Assembly: GCA_905183005.1 (NCBI GenBank)
Contig: CAJJDO010000057.1
Coordinates: 403,296-467,295, forward strand
Source: Paramecium pentaurelia
Taxonomy: Eukaryota > Ciliophora > Oligohymenophorea > Peniculida > Parameciidae
Direction of reading: 5' to 3'
Length of the DNA stretch: 64,000 bases
Shown one piece after another: positions 37,344 through 50,873 of this stretch. The translations under genes and the position numbers were made by a program. Each line of letters starts with the position of its first letter. Within the stretch, counting starts at the first letter, position 1. The notes below the pieces were generated by a model that saw nothing but the letters and a program-made list of their open reading frames with translations, ran no database searches and had not been told where the DNA came from.

Positions 37344-40300
37344 TAAGGAATCTTAAGAGTAAAAGAGAGAGGCAATCAATATCAAAGAAATAAATATATT
37401 ATTTAATTAATTATGCAATGGATTAGAGACTATATGAATCTGATAATTTAGACTAATTTGTCACCATCATTAAATAGTGTCAAATTCATAACCTTTGAAA
37501 TTCTGATCTACTATTTATAACTTACTCACTTCATCACACAATAGTATGATGAAAATGTTTTCAGATTGATTAAAAACATATCAGAAATATGTGTTCTGAC
37601 TCCTTTGTTTTAAAATATCTATGCAGTCAATGTTCTCACTGGTGTATTGCTTACCATACTAAACTGTTTACCCTATCTAATAATATTGCATAGAAAATTA
37701 ACAATTGAACATTCAAAAGTTTCAGTCATTTCCAAATCATTATCGCAGGTATAAGCAAACTTAAATTAAGTCTGCCACAAAGTTGGTGAATTGTTATTTC
37801 CTGTATTTCAATTGGTTTTTTTACTTGCCTCAGATGCATTACATAGGTTGGAATTTTTTAAGTCAAAGTGACCTATTTCTAATAGTGATTTCAGTGATAA
37901 TACTTTGTATATCTACAGGATCATTATTGATTTCAAATGTCTACTTCATTAATTTTGAATTCAATGAGTAATCATTAAGAAAACATTTTACTTATTATAA
38001 TTGTTTTGCACAATTATTGATAATTCCAATGGCTATTTTAAATCAAAGTGATGATTCATTGTACTAATTGATTGGCAGAATACTTCATGGCATTATTCTA
38101 TTGATCTTGATATATGAGGCCTATTTCGAATTACCATTTGGGTAAATGTAATTGAATAAACTTTAGATTCTCAAAATACTCAACCATATACAATAGATTA
38201 TTAATTATGCATATATTACTATTTATTTTCACATCTATTTTGTATTCAAATCCTGATCAAGCTTATAGTTTATTAGCAGTAATGCTAATTCTATAACCAG
38301 TCTCTTAATATCTCTTTTAAACATTAATATAACATAAAAGATTAAAAACATATCATAATACTTTAAATTAATATTATGAATTATTAATAATTGAAGATTT
38401 CTTTGATTTAATATAGGCTGCTTAAAAAAGTAAAAAAAGAATTATTGAATTAATTTAAAAATTTAGTTTACATTTGAATCGTTGTTAATCAGTTAAATGT
38501 TAATGTAAAAAAATAGGAGCTGGAGGTGTTTTGAAATAAGAAGATGCAGTCATTTTAACATCTTGTTTATTTAGAATTGGTTTTGAAAAACATAGAAATG
38601 ATTCTAAGAATTTAGAAATTTATAGTCTTAAATTCCTTACATTTATTAATAAATATAGAAATAATGCTCNATAGTATGATGAAAATGTTTTCAGATTGAT
38701 TAAAAACATATCAGAAATATGTGTTCTGACTCCTTTGTTTTAAAATATCTATGCAGTCAATGTTCTCACTGGTGTATTGCTTACCATACTAAACTGTTTA
38801 CCCTATCTAATAATATTGCATAGAAAATTAACAATTGAACATTCAAAAGTTTCAGTCATTTCCAAATCATTATCGCAGGTATAAGCAAACTTAAATTAAG
38901 TCTGCCACAAAGTTGGTGAATTGTTATTTCCTGTATTTCAATTGGTTTTTTTACTTGCCTCAGATGCATTACATAGGTTGGAATTTTTTAAGTCAAAGTG
39001 ACCTATTTCTAATAGTGATTTCAGTGATAATACTTTGTATATCTACAGGATCATTATTGATTTCAAATGTCTACTTCATTAATTTTGAATTCAATGAGTA
39101 ATCATTAAGAAAACATTTTACTTATTATAATTGTTTTGCACAATTATTGATAATTCCAATGGCTATTTTAAATCAAAGTGATGATTCATTGTACTAATTG
39201 ATTGGCAGAATACTTCATGGCATTATTCTATTGATCTTGATATATGAGGCCTATTTCGAATTACCATTTGGGTAAATGTAATTGAATAAACTTTAGATTC
39301 TCAAAATACTCAACCATATACAATAGATTATTAATTATGCATATATTACTATTTATTTTCACATCTATTTTGTATTCAAATCCTGATCAAGCTTATAGTT
39401 TATTAGCAGTAATGCTAATTCTATAACCAGTCTCTTAATATCTCTTTTAAACATTAATATAACATAAAAGATTAAAAACATATCATAATACTTTAAATTA
39501 ATATTATGAATTATTAATAATTGAAGATTTCTTTGATTTAATATAGGCTGCTTAAAAAAGTAAAAAAAGAATTATTGAATTAATTTAAAAATTTAGTTTA
39601 CATTTGAATCGTTGTTAATCAGTTAAATGTTAATGTAAAAAAATAGGAGCTGGAGGTGTTTTGAAATAAGAAGATGCAGTCATTTTAACATCTTGTTTAT
39701 TTAGAATTGGTTTTGAAAAACATAGAAATGATTCTAAGAATTTAGAAATTTATAGTCTTAAATTCCTTACATTTATTAATAAATATAGAAATAATGCTCC
39801 AAAAAGTTATTAAGAGTTGAAGATCTTATTTTAAAAGAAGAGAGAATATTCATTTTATTTTATTTAAATTTCTCTTCTATTATAATTTATTTTACAAGCT
39901 CAAATGTAAAAGGATGAAGATTATAATATCAATAAAGATACAAGAGTATCTAATGTAAAATTATAAGTAAGCAAAAGTGAAAGAAGTATTGTATAAACAT
40001 TATATTAAATGGAATAACTTAAATAGAATTTATTACCTTTATTAATGTAGTTAAGTTAATTTAAAATACAATTTTGGAAATAATATTTGTCTGGTAAATT
40101 TTAAAATTTCTCTGAAATTGAAATTGAAGTTAAAAAATTGTAAATCTTAAAAAATTAAATTTTAAATCAAATTAAAATTTATCAACCAATTTTTTATACA
40201 CATGGTCGTACATTTAATGTTCAATTCCTTAAATATAGTGCTTTGATTGATTTACTCTTATTTAACAATGTTAGAAAATATTTTGAATAAGAAAGAGGTA

Positions 40301-43300
40301 ATATATATTATTTATATTATAGAAAGAAGAGAAATATTATAATTGGAAAAAAGTATGAACTCTTTTGAAATAACAAACATTAACTTTTTTAAAGGAGAAG
40401 CCATATCTGTAAAAGTTTGTATTGCCTCAGGACCAAATATTGGAAAAGTTCTAAATGAAGTTATCTCACCTTTGATACCTAAATTTTTTGGGTTTCATCA
40501 TTTTGATAATCCATTAGAAGCTTTCTTAGATTTTACTAAAGGAAATATTAATACTTTGATGCCCTCTTGGTTAGAACCTGTTCATGATGAAATTATGTAA
40601 AATTATATTAGAAGAGGAGGTACTGCTAGAATTGGTAAATACTTTTAAACTTTTGCAAAAATATATGATAAAACATTGATAAGATGTTAAGTTTATTTAG
40701 CACATAATTTTAGTTAAAATTTAACAGATGATTTTACAATGATTGGTTGTTTGAAATCATTAGAAGAAGAATAACCTAAAATAATACCTGGAAAAGAACC
40801 TAAAAAAATTAAGGATCTTGCTTTTAAAGGTGCTTAACATATTTTATTTGATGTGAATGGAAATATTTTAGGAATTACTTAAGGATTATATAAAATGATT
40901 GATCGACTATAAAGAATTAAAAATACATAAAATTTTGAATCCTTAAAACATAATAGTAATGAAAAAAGTAAATCTGAGAATTCATCATTTGAGAGTGAAA
41001 GTTTTGATGTTTACTAATAATAATGGTCAAATTAGTTATTAAAAATAGATGAATTTTATTAAAAAGTGTTAATATGGATGTTATTACCATTTGTTTCAAG
41101 AGAGATAGAATCTACTGGAATTGAATATTTGATGGATGGTGAAACTCCACCTAAAAATAGATATCCAAATTTAGTAGATTTAGAAACTAGCAATAATATT
41201 GTTAGTAATAAAGAAACATATTTATTTATTCCTGAGGATATTAATTTGTTTGTTTCTTAGTATGAGAAAGTATTGTAAAAAATAATAGATGATTATCGTA
41301 TTTAATCAAATAATTTTTCTTCAGGTAGTTAATATAAAGGTATGAAAAGTGAATATTAAGAAAGTGAGAGTTTTAGTGCTTAACAAAGTGTTTCTATATA
41401 CAATGAAAAATTATGTTGTTTCTTTTTTGATTAACATTTAAAAAGTCATCAAGCTTTATAATTTGGTACCACTAGATAATCAGAAATGTAAAAGGCTTCA
41501 GTAAAACCATCCTCATAATCATAAGTATCATTATAAAGTGAAGATAATAGTGAATAACTTAAAACTAAAGCTGAAAAAATTTATTAAGATAAATATACTA
41601 AATATATTGAAAAAATATCACTTTAAGATTTCAATCCAGTTCCTGTTTTTTATTCAGTTAATTATGAAGAATATAGATATAAAAAGAATGATATTGAATA
41701 AAAATAACAATTTTTTGTAATTGAATTAATTGTTAATGAATAATAATTATTAAATACTATGGGTTATAAGAGATAAGTTAGAGAAACTATTAAATAAGCT
41801 TGTTTAAATTTTTAATCTAAAAAACTCTTGATTGAATAATAAATATAAACTGAAGATTCTAATAGTGTTTAAGGTAATATCAGTGAATAAAGAAGTGATC
41901 ATGATGGAGAAGTAATTAATTACATGTTTCCCACTCATCCATCTCATTATTATGAAGATTTATATATTCATTCTCCTTAAAAGGATTAAGTTTCAAATCA
42001 ATTTAATTAAAATGATAATAAATATTTATTTAGTAGTCGTAGTGATGAAAATGAATAATAAAATAAATAAAGTGTAAATACATAAGAGTCACTTATGAAA
42101 GGATCTTTGAAATTGAAATTTCCAGAAAGAAATCTTGCTTTAAAAACAATGAACAAATTTATGGATAAGAAGAGATAATAAGATTTTTTTAATGAGACTG
42201 ATTCTAAATTGGCCATTGATAGTAGAGCATCATAATAATAAATTTATGAAGAACATTAAGTCAAATATTCTGAAAATCTTAAAATATTTGATTAGAATTA
42301 TAAATCAATACATTCTAAAATGGAAGAATTTAAAAATCCTACTTCATTTAAAATTTAAAAATATCTATTATATTTTGTACTTTTTTTGATAATTGGATAC
42401 ATTATTTTATTAACAATAGCAGTATTTTAATAATACAATTTTAATGAATGTTTTAATTTAATTGAATTAATGTTATCTACTTAATAAAGTTATTCATAAA
42501 TTACTCATGGCCTTTATCATTTAGAATTAGCAAATTAATTTAATATCATAGATACTAATTTAAAGGAATTCTATTCTATATAAATTGATCATAATCTTTA
42601 AAACTTAATCAATTTATAAAGTGAATAATTGATATATATTAATTAAGTTAACTTTAGTGTCAATTAATTTTATAATATTGAATACTAATTGATTCTTAAT
42701 CCTACTTTATAAGAGACTATTTAAATGAGTTTAGCTTAATTTTATAAAATAAAAAACAATACATTAAATAATTCATAAGTTACATTAATTTCTATTGCTA
42801 ATTTAAAGGAAATAGGATAATTACCTAAATTAGCATATGATAATTGTTATGATGAAAAAGTATAAAATGAAGAACAAGTATAATCTTTATTAACAATTTA
42901 TATGTTAATTATTTTCTTTTTAGTTATGTTACTATAATTTTTGTAAGTACCTTTAATATCAAAATTAAAGAATGATCATAGAAGATTATACAAAATTGTG
43001 ATTAAATTATAAGTTTATGAAGTGCAAGATGAAATTGAAACATATGAACATATTCTTTCAATATTTAAAAAGTCATTGTATGAATGGATGTTAATTGATT
43101 TTGTATAAGAAACTCGAATGTTCTAGAATAGTATTGATAATATGTAATTTTAAACATAATAATTAACTGAATAAAGTTAGAATCTCTTGCTTAATAGTAA
43201 TAATAAAAAAAATAAGTATAAATTATTAGAGAAATTGAAAAAATAACACATAAATTAGTTTAAATACATTATAATATTGATGATTGGATTAATAGTGATA

Positions 43301-44122
43301 CTTGCTTATTTTTTAATTATTTTCTTTGTAATTTTTATACTATCTTAATAATTATTTGCAAATGCAAACTTTCTATTCAACTTTAAATTAATCCAATCCT
43401 CTTTTATTAATATCATCAATAATATTGATTTAGTATGCTATAATACATATGATTAAAATAGTTTTATGAATATAATGAATTAAGAGGAATTTAATAATTA
43501 TGCATTATCATTAAAAAGTGATTAGTAAGATTAATATATAGAATTCAATAATAACTTCGCTTCTATTGTGAGTGATGAATAATTAAAATACAATTTATAA
43601 TAAATAAATGAGAATAATATATGTTTAGATTAGATTGGAATTACTTGTAATGAAACTTAAGCTTATTAACTCAATCCCAATATATTCTAATATTATTAAC
43701 ATGGTATGAAGTATTTAATTACTTAAATTGATAAATTAATTTAATCCTAACCACATTTCTTCTATAATAGTAATAATAATAATAATAATAATACTTTTAA
43801 ATAAGTATAAGACTTTTTATTGAGTAATGATCATATCATATATATTGATTATGGAAGTGAAGTCTTAACTAAAGCATATGCAAAATTAGTAGAAACTGCA
43901 TATTAAGCATTTGATTAAGCATTAAAAACCTATAAATAAACTTTAATGATATTCATTTTAAGTGTAGGAATGCTTGGATTGCTAATTATTTTGATGTTGG
44001 GTAAATTATTGCTGAATATGCAATAAGATTCAATTCGTACTTGCTAATCGTCACTTCTTCTCATTTCTCCTAAAAGATATTTGAATCAAAATATAGCATA
44101 GTTAACATAGAAAAAAAGATGA
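37323..44122 (+). CDS. Giant multi-pass membrane protein with PAS-like domain (paralogue 2), about 1865 residues after collapsing a duplication
   Basis: ATG 37323 (start uncertain) to TGA 44120. Introns: 37749-37770 (22 nt, AAG), 38142-38166 (25 nt) and 40298-40322 (25 nt); with the 1129-bp duplication plus N removed it is exactly 1866 codons. The layout mirrors paralogue 1. Roughly eight to ten membrane helices are followed by C-x4-C-x-C-K (CQSVKCQCK, codons 38483-38509, about residue 372). A long soluble part has a PAS-like region (SPLIPKFFGF, MPSWLEPVHDEI, about residue 680). Membrane helices resume near residue 1280 (YFVLFLIIGYIILLTIAVF), with others before and near 1810 (LMIFILSVGMLGLLIIL). 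The middle is rich in Ser/Gln/Asn, with an Asn run from AAT repeats near 43782. Function unknown; membrane-bound sensor is a guess. Confidence 0.8.
37541..38669. repeat. Assembly duplication 3, first copy (1129 bp)
   Basis: Identical to 38671-39799, with a single N at 38670 between them. It lies wholly within the second PAS gene, and the frame from 38669 continues at 39800. The copy includes both of the first two introns' region, so gene predictors will see a false tandem exon duplication. Confidence 0.9.
38671..39799. repeat. Assembly duplication 3, second copy (1129 bp)
   Basis: Second copy of 37541-38669 after the N at 38670. It should be collapsed. Confidence 0.9.
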
Positions 44123-44258
44123 ATGATTATATTAATCTTTTTTAACCAGTTATAAAATAATAGTATTTATTATATAAAACCTATATTCCTAAAGAAATTC
44201 AATTTCACAATCTAACATATAGTGATATTATTAATTGATTGTAAAATTATTTTAATTA

Positions 44259-45992
44259 ATGAACCCAACTTTCAAATAATCTCAACAATTAGAAAATAAC
44301 AGTAATATTATGGGAAGTAGTGCTGGATTTAATAGAAAGATTAAATTAACTTCTTAGAGACCTGGAAGTAGAGACTAAAAATTAAAAACAGGAGAAATGT
44401 ATTTGAAAATATATTTAACTAAATAGATTTCCATAATTTTAAGATCCATTAGCTACAAATCCATTTAATTTGTTAAGTATTAACCTCTATTAGGATGAAA
44501 ATACATTTATTACAACTTTGAAAGCAGAACTTCAATAAATACAAGAAGAAATCAATAAATTAGATATTGATGGACGTGTACTAATAAACAATTCATCTTT
44601 AGATTCGAAATAATGACCCAAGACAAGAATATAGATTACAATAGGTTAAAAAATGGGTTGCTCAATATTCATCCTCTAAATTCACACTTGAAAAATTAAA
44701 TAATATTGATATTTCATAACTCCTCACTGTATTAGATGTTAGAACTTTAGAGTAATGATTTTAATGCTATTTAAGGGAAGCTGTTATCAAACTCTATAAA
44801 TTCATATCTATTATGGATAATTTAATAATGAAAATTACAGAATATGAGGCTGTTCATTTAATCAAATTTGATGAATTATTTACTTCATTATGTCCTAATC
44901 ATTAGGAAAATTTGCAATCAATATCTGTTTTAAAATTTCCAGTTTCTATTGCTAACTTAAATCGCATGACTGAATTATATTAAGTTAAATAAGATAGAAA
45001 TTAACCATAAAAGATAATAAATGATAATAGCAATAATTAAATGTTCCTTAAATAAATTAAGTAAAAAGATGACTAAATAATTGAATTAAATACAACAATA
45101 AAATAATTATAATTATAATTGTAAGTAAGTATGAAGGGAAATAATAATAATAATAATAATAACAATAATAATAATAATTAATATTCTATAGAATAAATTT
45201 TATAAATAAAAAATGAATATGAAATCAAATTACAGAAATAAAGCGAGATTTTAACTTAAAAAAATGATAAAGAAATAGAAAATTTATAATCATAAATTGA
45301 ATAATTTTAGAAATAATTAATATAATTAAAGAATTATTATGAAAAATAAATATCTGATTTGATATAATAAAATTAATAAGAATAATTAAACACAAAATCT
45401 TAGTATGAAAATAAATTATAATAATTATAATCATCATCATTATCATCATCATAAATTTAGACATAAACATAAATTAATACATAAATATAATCAAATAATA
45501 TTGCAAAAGATCATAATTATTATCAAAAAATTTTAGATAAAGCTTAATAAGAATAAAATGAAAGATATCAAAATTTAGAAAATGTAATCTTATTTATACA
45601 ATATAGGATCTAATCAAATTAAGAAATTAATTGTTAGAGAAATAAACTATGATTGATGGTTTATAAAGAGAAGTTTAATAATGGAAAGAAACAACTGATA
45701 GATTAAATAAAGTTAAAGTATTTTCAATAAATATAATTAGGATGAAATTTATCAACAATTTTAAAAGAGATATACAACTGAAGAATAATTTTCAAATTCT
45801 TATGAAGCAGCATTAAAATTAGAATTTGAAACAATGAAAAAAGCTTTTGAATAAAAAATACAAAAATATTAATAAGATTTAGATTAATAAAGAAGAGAAT
45901 CAGGAAAATAATTAAATGAAATACGAATGTAGTTAGAAAGAGAATAAGAAACTAAAAAATTATTATTGAATAAACTTAGTTTATATAGTTGA
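44259..45992 (+). CDS. Coiled-coil protein with Asn run, 536 residues
   Basis: ATG 44259 to TGA 45990. Five introns (44399-44426, 44578-44602, 44752-44775, 45584-45606, 45718-45740) give exactly 537 codons; the third ends in AAG. Residues about 50-190 appear globular and helical (EYRLQQVKKWVAQYSS, LTVLDVRTLEEAVIKLYKF). The rest is coiled coil with many Gln, broken by a 13-Asn run from AAT/AAC repeats at about 45139-45177 and a Ser/Gln patch near 45425. The C-terminal coil is strong (MKKAFEQKIQKYQQDL). No family is recognised; the design (small N-terminal domain plus long coil) resembles ciliary or basal-body proteins, which is inference. Confidence 0.8.
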
Positions 45993-46156
45993 AATTCATA
46001 TATAAAAATAAAAATAATTAAAAAGTCTAAATTAAATAACATATAAAAGTAAATTCAATTTTATGAAGGAATTATATAAATTAATATCTCAAAAGAAATA
46101 TAATTATAATTATTATTCCTATAATTTTGTGCTATTTATAATAAATTTAAATGATC

Positions 46157-47906
46157 TCATATCTTTAATAAGGAATCCAAATAAACTTTTAAAGCTTAAC
46201 CTGCAAGTTTAGAATCAGGAATTTTTTAGGTTGTACCATATAATGTTCCCATTTCTCCACCCTTTTTATACTCTTATGGATTTGCTTTAATCTTTAAAAT
46301 AAGATTCTTATTACTTTTTCAATAGCAGCCTTTATATCATGTACATATTATTTAAGATTTGATACATTTTATAAAGTTAGACTAATATGAACACCAGCTG
46401 GTTTTTATACACTACTAATAGTCCAACCTTAATGAGTTAAGATTTCATGAATGGCATAAACATTTAACCATTATTCTTTGCTCATAAAAGTAACACAATT
46501 AATTTAAGGATTTCCACAAACCTTAAGTTCTGGTATTTCTGATATTTATTTCGCCAAAGATTATGTGGCATCCATAATTTTCTTACTGTATTCAATATAC
46601 TTTTTCTTACCAATAGATTACATAGTGAACCATGCACCAGCAACACCAACTCCACATTTAGATCCCTATATGCTTGGAACAGCATAGGCTCCACCTGACC
46701 AAGTTGCAATAGAAAAGAAAGCATGCTCACGTAATTATTTAGTTTTAAATAGGACAGTTGAAACTCCTTTAGGTGCTAAACCATGCTTATGTTAATCACA
46801 TGAGATAGATGTGACTCCATCCAAAGTAAAATCAAATTTTCCTAAATCTACATTATGATCCTTTGCAAATATAGCAGTGAATCCACCTAGACATGCATCT
46901 ATATGTAATCCAATTTTCTTTTTTTTTGCTATGGATGCTAATAATTCAATAGGATCTTATATTCCATAGGCAAAATTAGGAAAAGATCCAACAATGCAAA
47001 CAGTATTAGAATCAATTTGTCTTTTTAAATCATTAACATCTACTTAAAAGGTTGTTTAATCAACTTTTGCTATTCTTACTTATATCTTAAAATATTCTCC
47101 TGCTCTATAAAATGCTGCATGTGCTGTTTCAGGTATGACTCTAAAATATATTAAATATTAACATATTTGGTTGATTTATTCCTTTTTATGATTCTCCCCA
47201 ATTTCTATATGCTAACATGGCTAAAAGGATTGATTCTGTTCCTCCAGTTGTAATAATGCCTATGCCTTCTTTTTCTTATCCAAATAGATCTCCAGTCATT
47301 CTAATAACTTCTGCTTCCATTTGCCTTGTTGCTGGCCACAAATCAGCATGCATTGGATTTGAATATAAGAAATGCTTACAAAAATCTTGTGCATTTTTTA
47401 TAAATTATTTATCTGGCATTACATATAATGATCCAGAAACTTTACCACTTCCATAATGTTTACTATCTCTTTCTATCCAATCATTTAATTTTTCCATCAT
47501 AGATTCAGTATCAATTCCATTTTCAGGAAGCTTTAATATTTTTTTTGATGTCATTCTCTCCATTGAATCACTAAAAGATTATAATGCATTTGCTTTTTGT
47601 TTTTCAATATATGAATTGACTCCAGGACAATAGTTTACAAATAATAAAAATATTTAAGCTTTAAGGTATCCAAATAAACCTATATATATAAGAGATATCC
47701 ATACTTTAATTATATTCTTTGTTTGGAAATTTGAGATTTCTTAGTACCCATAATCCACAAACACTTAGAATTGATACTACTACTACAGTATCAAAAATAT
47801 CTAAAGAGTTTGTATATTTTTGTAAGGGTGTGTGTTTAAAAATCTCTTTAATAAATTCTTTAAAGAGGTTGTATTCTTGAATAACTATAGGTAATAATTA
47901 TTCCAT
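46157..47906 (-). CDS. Sphingosine-1-phosphate lyase, 559 residues
   Basis: ATG 47906 to TGA 46157, with introns 47680-47704 (25 nt), 47141-47162 (22 nt) and 46292-46314 (23 nt, AAG); exactly 560 codons, the usual length. The enzyme uses pyridoxal phosphate to cleave sphingosine-1-phosphate into a fatty aldehyde and phosphoethanolamine at the ER membrane. Seen here: one N-terminal membrane helix (FDTVVVVSILSVCGLWVL), SGSLY, the glycine-rich IITTGGTESILLA motif, ETAHAAF, HIDACLGGF with the PLP-binding Asp, and the Schiff-base lysine in CDQHKHGLAPKG (AAG at 46786-46788). All key residues are intact. One Gln inside the active-site motif is encoded by TAA. It starts only 12 bp after the stop of the upstream gene on the same strand. 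Confidence 0.95.
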
Positions 47907-47918
47907 TATTAAAATAAA

Positions 47919-48385
47919 TCATTATATTTAAGTTGAGTATTTTCTATCTTTCCTGGAAATAAATTAGGTGTCTCCATCCTTTTTTTGATTCAATATTGGT
48001 GAAAATTGTATATATGGATTAGAATTTGTGTTAGAACTCTATGTAGTTTCCTTAAATAAATCACAAGGTTTCTACGACTTTATTGTTTTAAAAGAATTCA
48101 CTGAAACAAAGTCTGATATCGAGTTCTCCACTAAAATGAATAAGGTAACTTACTTTCAACAAATTAAATCAGGAATTACTATAATTAATCAATATCTTTA
48201 GATTTCTCAAATGATGTTATCGCATTCATAAATCTGCCATTTTCTTTTGTGATTAAATAATCTTTTAGTCTCACATTATAAGTACCTTTTAGTATGCCCT
48301 TTTAATCAAGAGAGATTGTATTATTCTAATAGAGAGTATAGATTAAGTATAAAATTCTTGCCTCAGTGGATTCAAATTGATTCAT
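47919..48385 (-). CDS. Hypothetical protein, 147 residues
   Basis: ATG 48385 to TGA 47919, one 23-nt intron at 48131-48153, exactly 148 codons. The N-terminal half is helical and hydrophilic (NQFESTEARILYLIYTL, QKGILKGTYNVRLKDYLI), the C-terminal half is Ser/Asn/Gln-rich and probably disordered. There are no membrane segments and no known motif. Its stop codon lies 12 bp before the S1P lyase start on the same strand, so the lyase promoter must sit inside this gene or be extremely short. Confidence 0.7.
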
Positions 48386-48595
48386 ATAAATTATAAATTA
48401 TTTATAAATTTACTCTCTTCTAATAAATCTAGATTTAGTATTACTAAAAATGAGATTAAATAAGTAACTTTAAGGATTTAGATTCTAAATTAAATTTCTT
48501 ATTGTATTTCTGTTTTAAATAAAAAACTTTTTATATTATTTTATAAAAATATCCTATATCTTCAATCTGTTCCAAATTAAGAAATTGAATTGTTT

Positions 48596-50873
48596 TCAAC
48601 AAATAATAACTTAAATTTTATAGCCAAAATTATAAATATACTAGTTCCTATAACAAAATTGATAATAGTTCAATTCAATTAAAGACATTAATATGGATTT
48701 TTAATCCCTTATTAAACCTTTTCTATCATCTATTCTCTGAATTAATTTAAAGCAACTCTTACATCTTTGCACTTTTTTATAGCAATTTCTATAAATCATA
48801 TTTGATAATTATATACATTCAAGAAGTGGCTAAAGATCTTTTAAAGCTCTATCTTTTACATCGCCAAACCAACTTTAAATATAGATTCCATTCTCTGGTT
48901 ATAATTAAAAGTTTTCAGGCATATTGTCAACAATAATAACTTTGGATAGATTTTTATTTAAAATTGACAGATCCTTGAAAATATTATCTTTATCAATACT
49001 TTAATGTAAACTTCATCTTTAAAAACAGTTTAATCTCTATAAAGTCTTTATTATACAACTTCATTTTTGTCAATTATGTCAATAATAAAATTTGCATAAT
49101 CTGGCAAAGCTGCTGTGAAAATGACAATCTCATAATATTTTGATAATGTTTCTAAAAATTCTTCAGCGAATGGTCTAACTAAAAATTATCCACCTCCTTT
49201 TGGAAACTAATTATTTTATAATTTAATTACTTCTTGATAATGCACCAATGTTTCATCTAAATCTAATACCAATGTATACTCTCTTTATATTATATTTCCA
49301 GTTTTTACCATTTTTTAAGGGATCAATTTTTCTATTAAATTACATAATTTTCTTTATTGTGCAAGAAATTAATCTAAAGTATTTGCTATATTAGAAATAT
49401 TCAATTAAATTTCGGGACGAACTATTTCGTCAATCCTTTTAAACTATCATATTGATTAAATAAATTACATTAATCCTAAAATGGACTTGATAATAAAGTT
49501 ATTTTTTTATAATCCCTAGCTTCCTTTTGTACTTTATTTTCTAGAATTCTAACTTCTAATTTCAATTCTTTGTTTTATAGAATTTTAAATCTAATTATTA
49601 GTCATGGTTCCCTACAATACTTAGAAGACATAAAGATTGCTATTCAAAATATATTGGATAAGATTTTTGACATTATGGTCTTCATTACCATCTTAATCTT
49701 AAGATTCACTAATTAATATAAAATTGGCCTATGATTCATATAATAAGGTTTCAAGTATTTTTGGTTCTATTTTAAATAAATATTCACTCTATAAAATAAC
49801 ACAAATATAATACATTTTATTTTTCATTAATCAATATGATTAATTTTTATAATTAATCACTTTTTTAAATTAAATTTGAATAAGTTGAATTTTCTATTGA
49901 ATGGAAAATATCATACCATAATTGTTCTTTTTCAAAGAGTAATTTAATTATAGTTTATTAAAATGTTTAATCATTAAACTAATTATTTGAAATATCTCCT
50001 TTTAATTTTGGAGAATTGAGAGGAGAAATATTAATAACTTTTTCAATATTTTTCTTACTTGAAGATTATTTAGATTAATTTGTGTTATCTAATTTTTATT
50101 TTAAACTATTAAAAGATTCTAAATATGATTTATTAATCATTTGTGGATAAGATTTTTTAGAACTGCTATTTTGATTTTTTGTATTCAAATGTTAAGATGT
50201 ATTTTTCTAATTGCTATTTAAGAGCATATTAATTGTATTAATATTTTCATTATTTATTGTATTTTAACGTATTGGTGTGGAATGTTTTTAGTTATTCTAT
50301 TTATTTAATTGACTAATTGTATTTTAACAACTTTTTAAATTTCCTTTTGAATTTGAAGAAGATTAATCATTTTTCTTATTGTATTAATAATACAGATTTT
50401 AGAAATATCTATGATCTAATTCTCTATTTTATTCTGGAGCTATAAATGTTGACTTTAGAAATGTTTCATTATTTTTAGGAGTATTTTATTTTACCAAATT
50501 ACCTGTACGACTTGAAACTAAATATATTGAATATTATATACATTAACCATCCCCTTTACTATCACTTATCTAATTTTCTTTTTTTTTAAGTACATTTTAT
50601 CCAAACAACTATGTTGTAGCTTTGTTAATTTCATCCTAAACCAAATTGTTTAAAAATTATTTAACTTTTTATGGATTGGAATAGTCAAGTCTAGCTGTTT
50701 ATGGCCTATTATTAGGGTTCTTAGGAGTAAAATCTATTTTGATAATTAAAATTCTTACTTCTATTATCAGGTTGATTTTCTTTAAATGATCCACGGGATT
50801 TATTTGAGCATGATGATACATCAAGTATATTTAAATAGTCTGATGCTTTTGAGTTAAGTTTGCTACAAAACAT
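48596..50873 (-). CDS. FCP1/SCP-like (NLI-interacting factor) phosphatase with long N-terminal extension, about 717 residues
   Basis: ATG 50873 to TGA 48596. Introns 50734-50758, 50518-50541 (optional, multiple of three), 49789-49813, 49591-49615 and 48974-48999 (AAG). The catalytic domain is C-terminal: YTLVLDLDETLVHYQE has the DxDxT motif of HAD-type protein phosphatases, followed by LVRPFAEEFLETL, VIFTAALPDYA and VIIVDNMPENF. Such enzymes dephosphorylate serine in RNA polymerase II tails or other targets. The N-terminal about 430 residues are Ser/Asn/Gln-rich and coiled coil. After the coil (LEVRILENKVQKEARDY) the frame breaks at 49435-49443: one extra A in the AAAA run makes it continuous, and the total length is also one base short of a multiple of three. 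Sequencing error is the simplest explanation. Confidence 0.85.

Noticed and set aside
38913..39101. A second copy of the exon seen at 37783
   Set aside because: It lies inside assembly duplication 3 and is identical to the first copy.
40917..41099. A 60-residue minus-strand frame
   Set aside because: It is a shadow of the second PAS gene, which reads through it on the plus strand.
47217..47456. A 79-residue plus-strand frame
   Set aside because: It is the antisense of the S1P lyase active-site region, which has unmistakable motifs on the minus strand.
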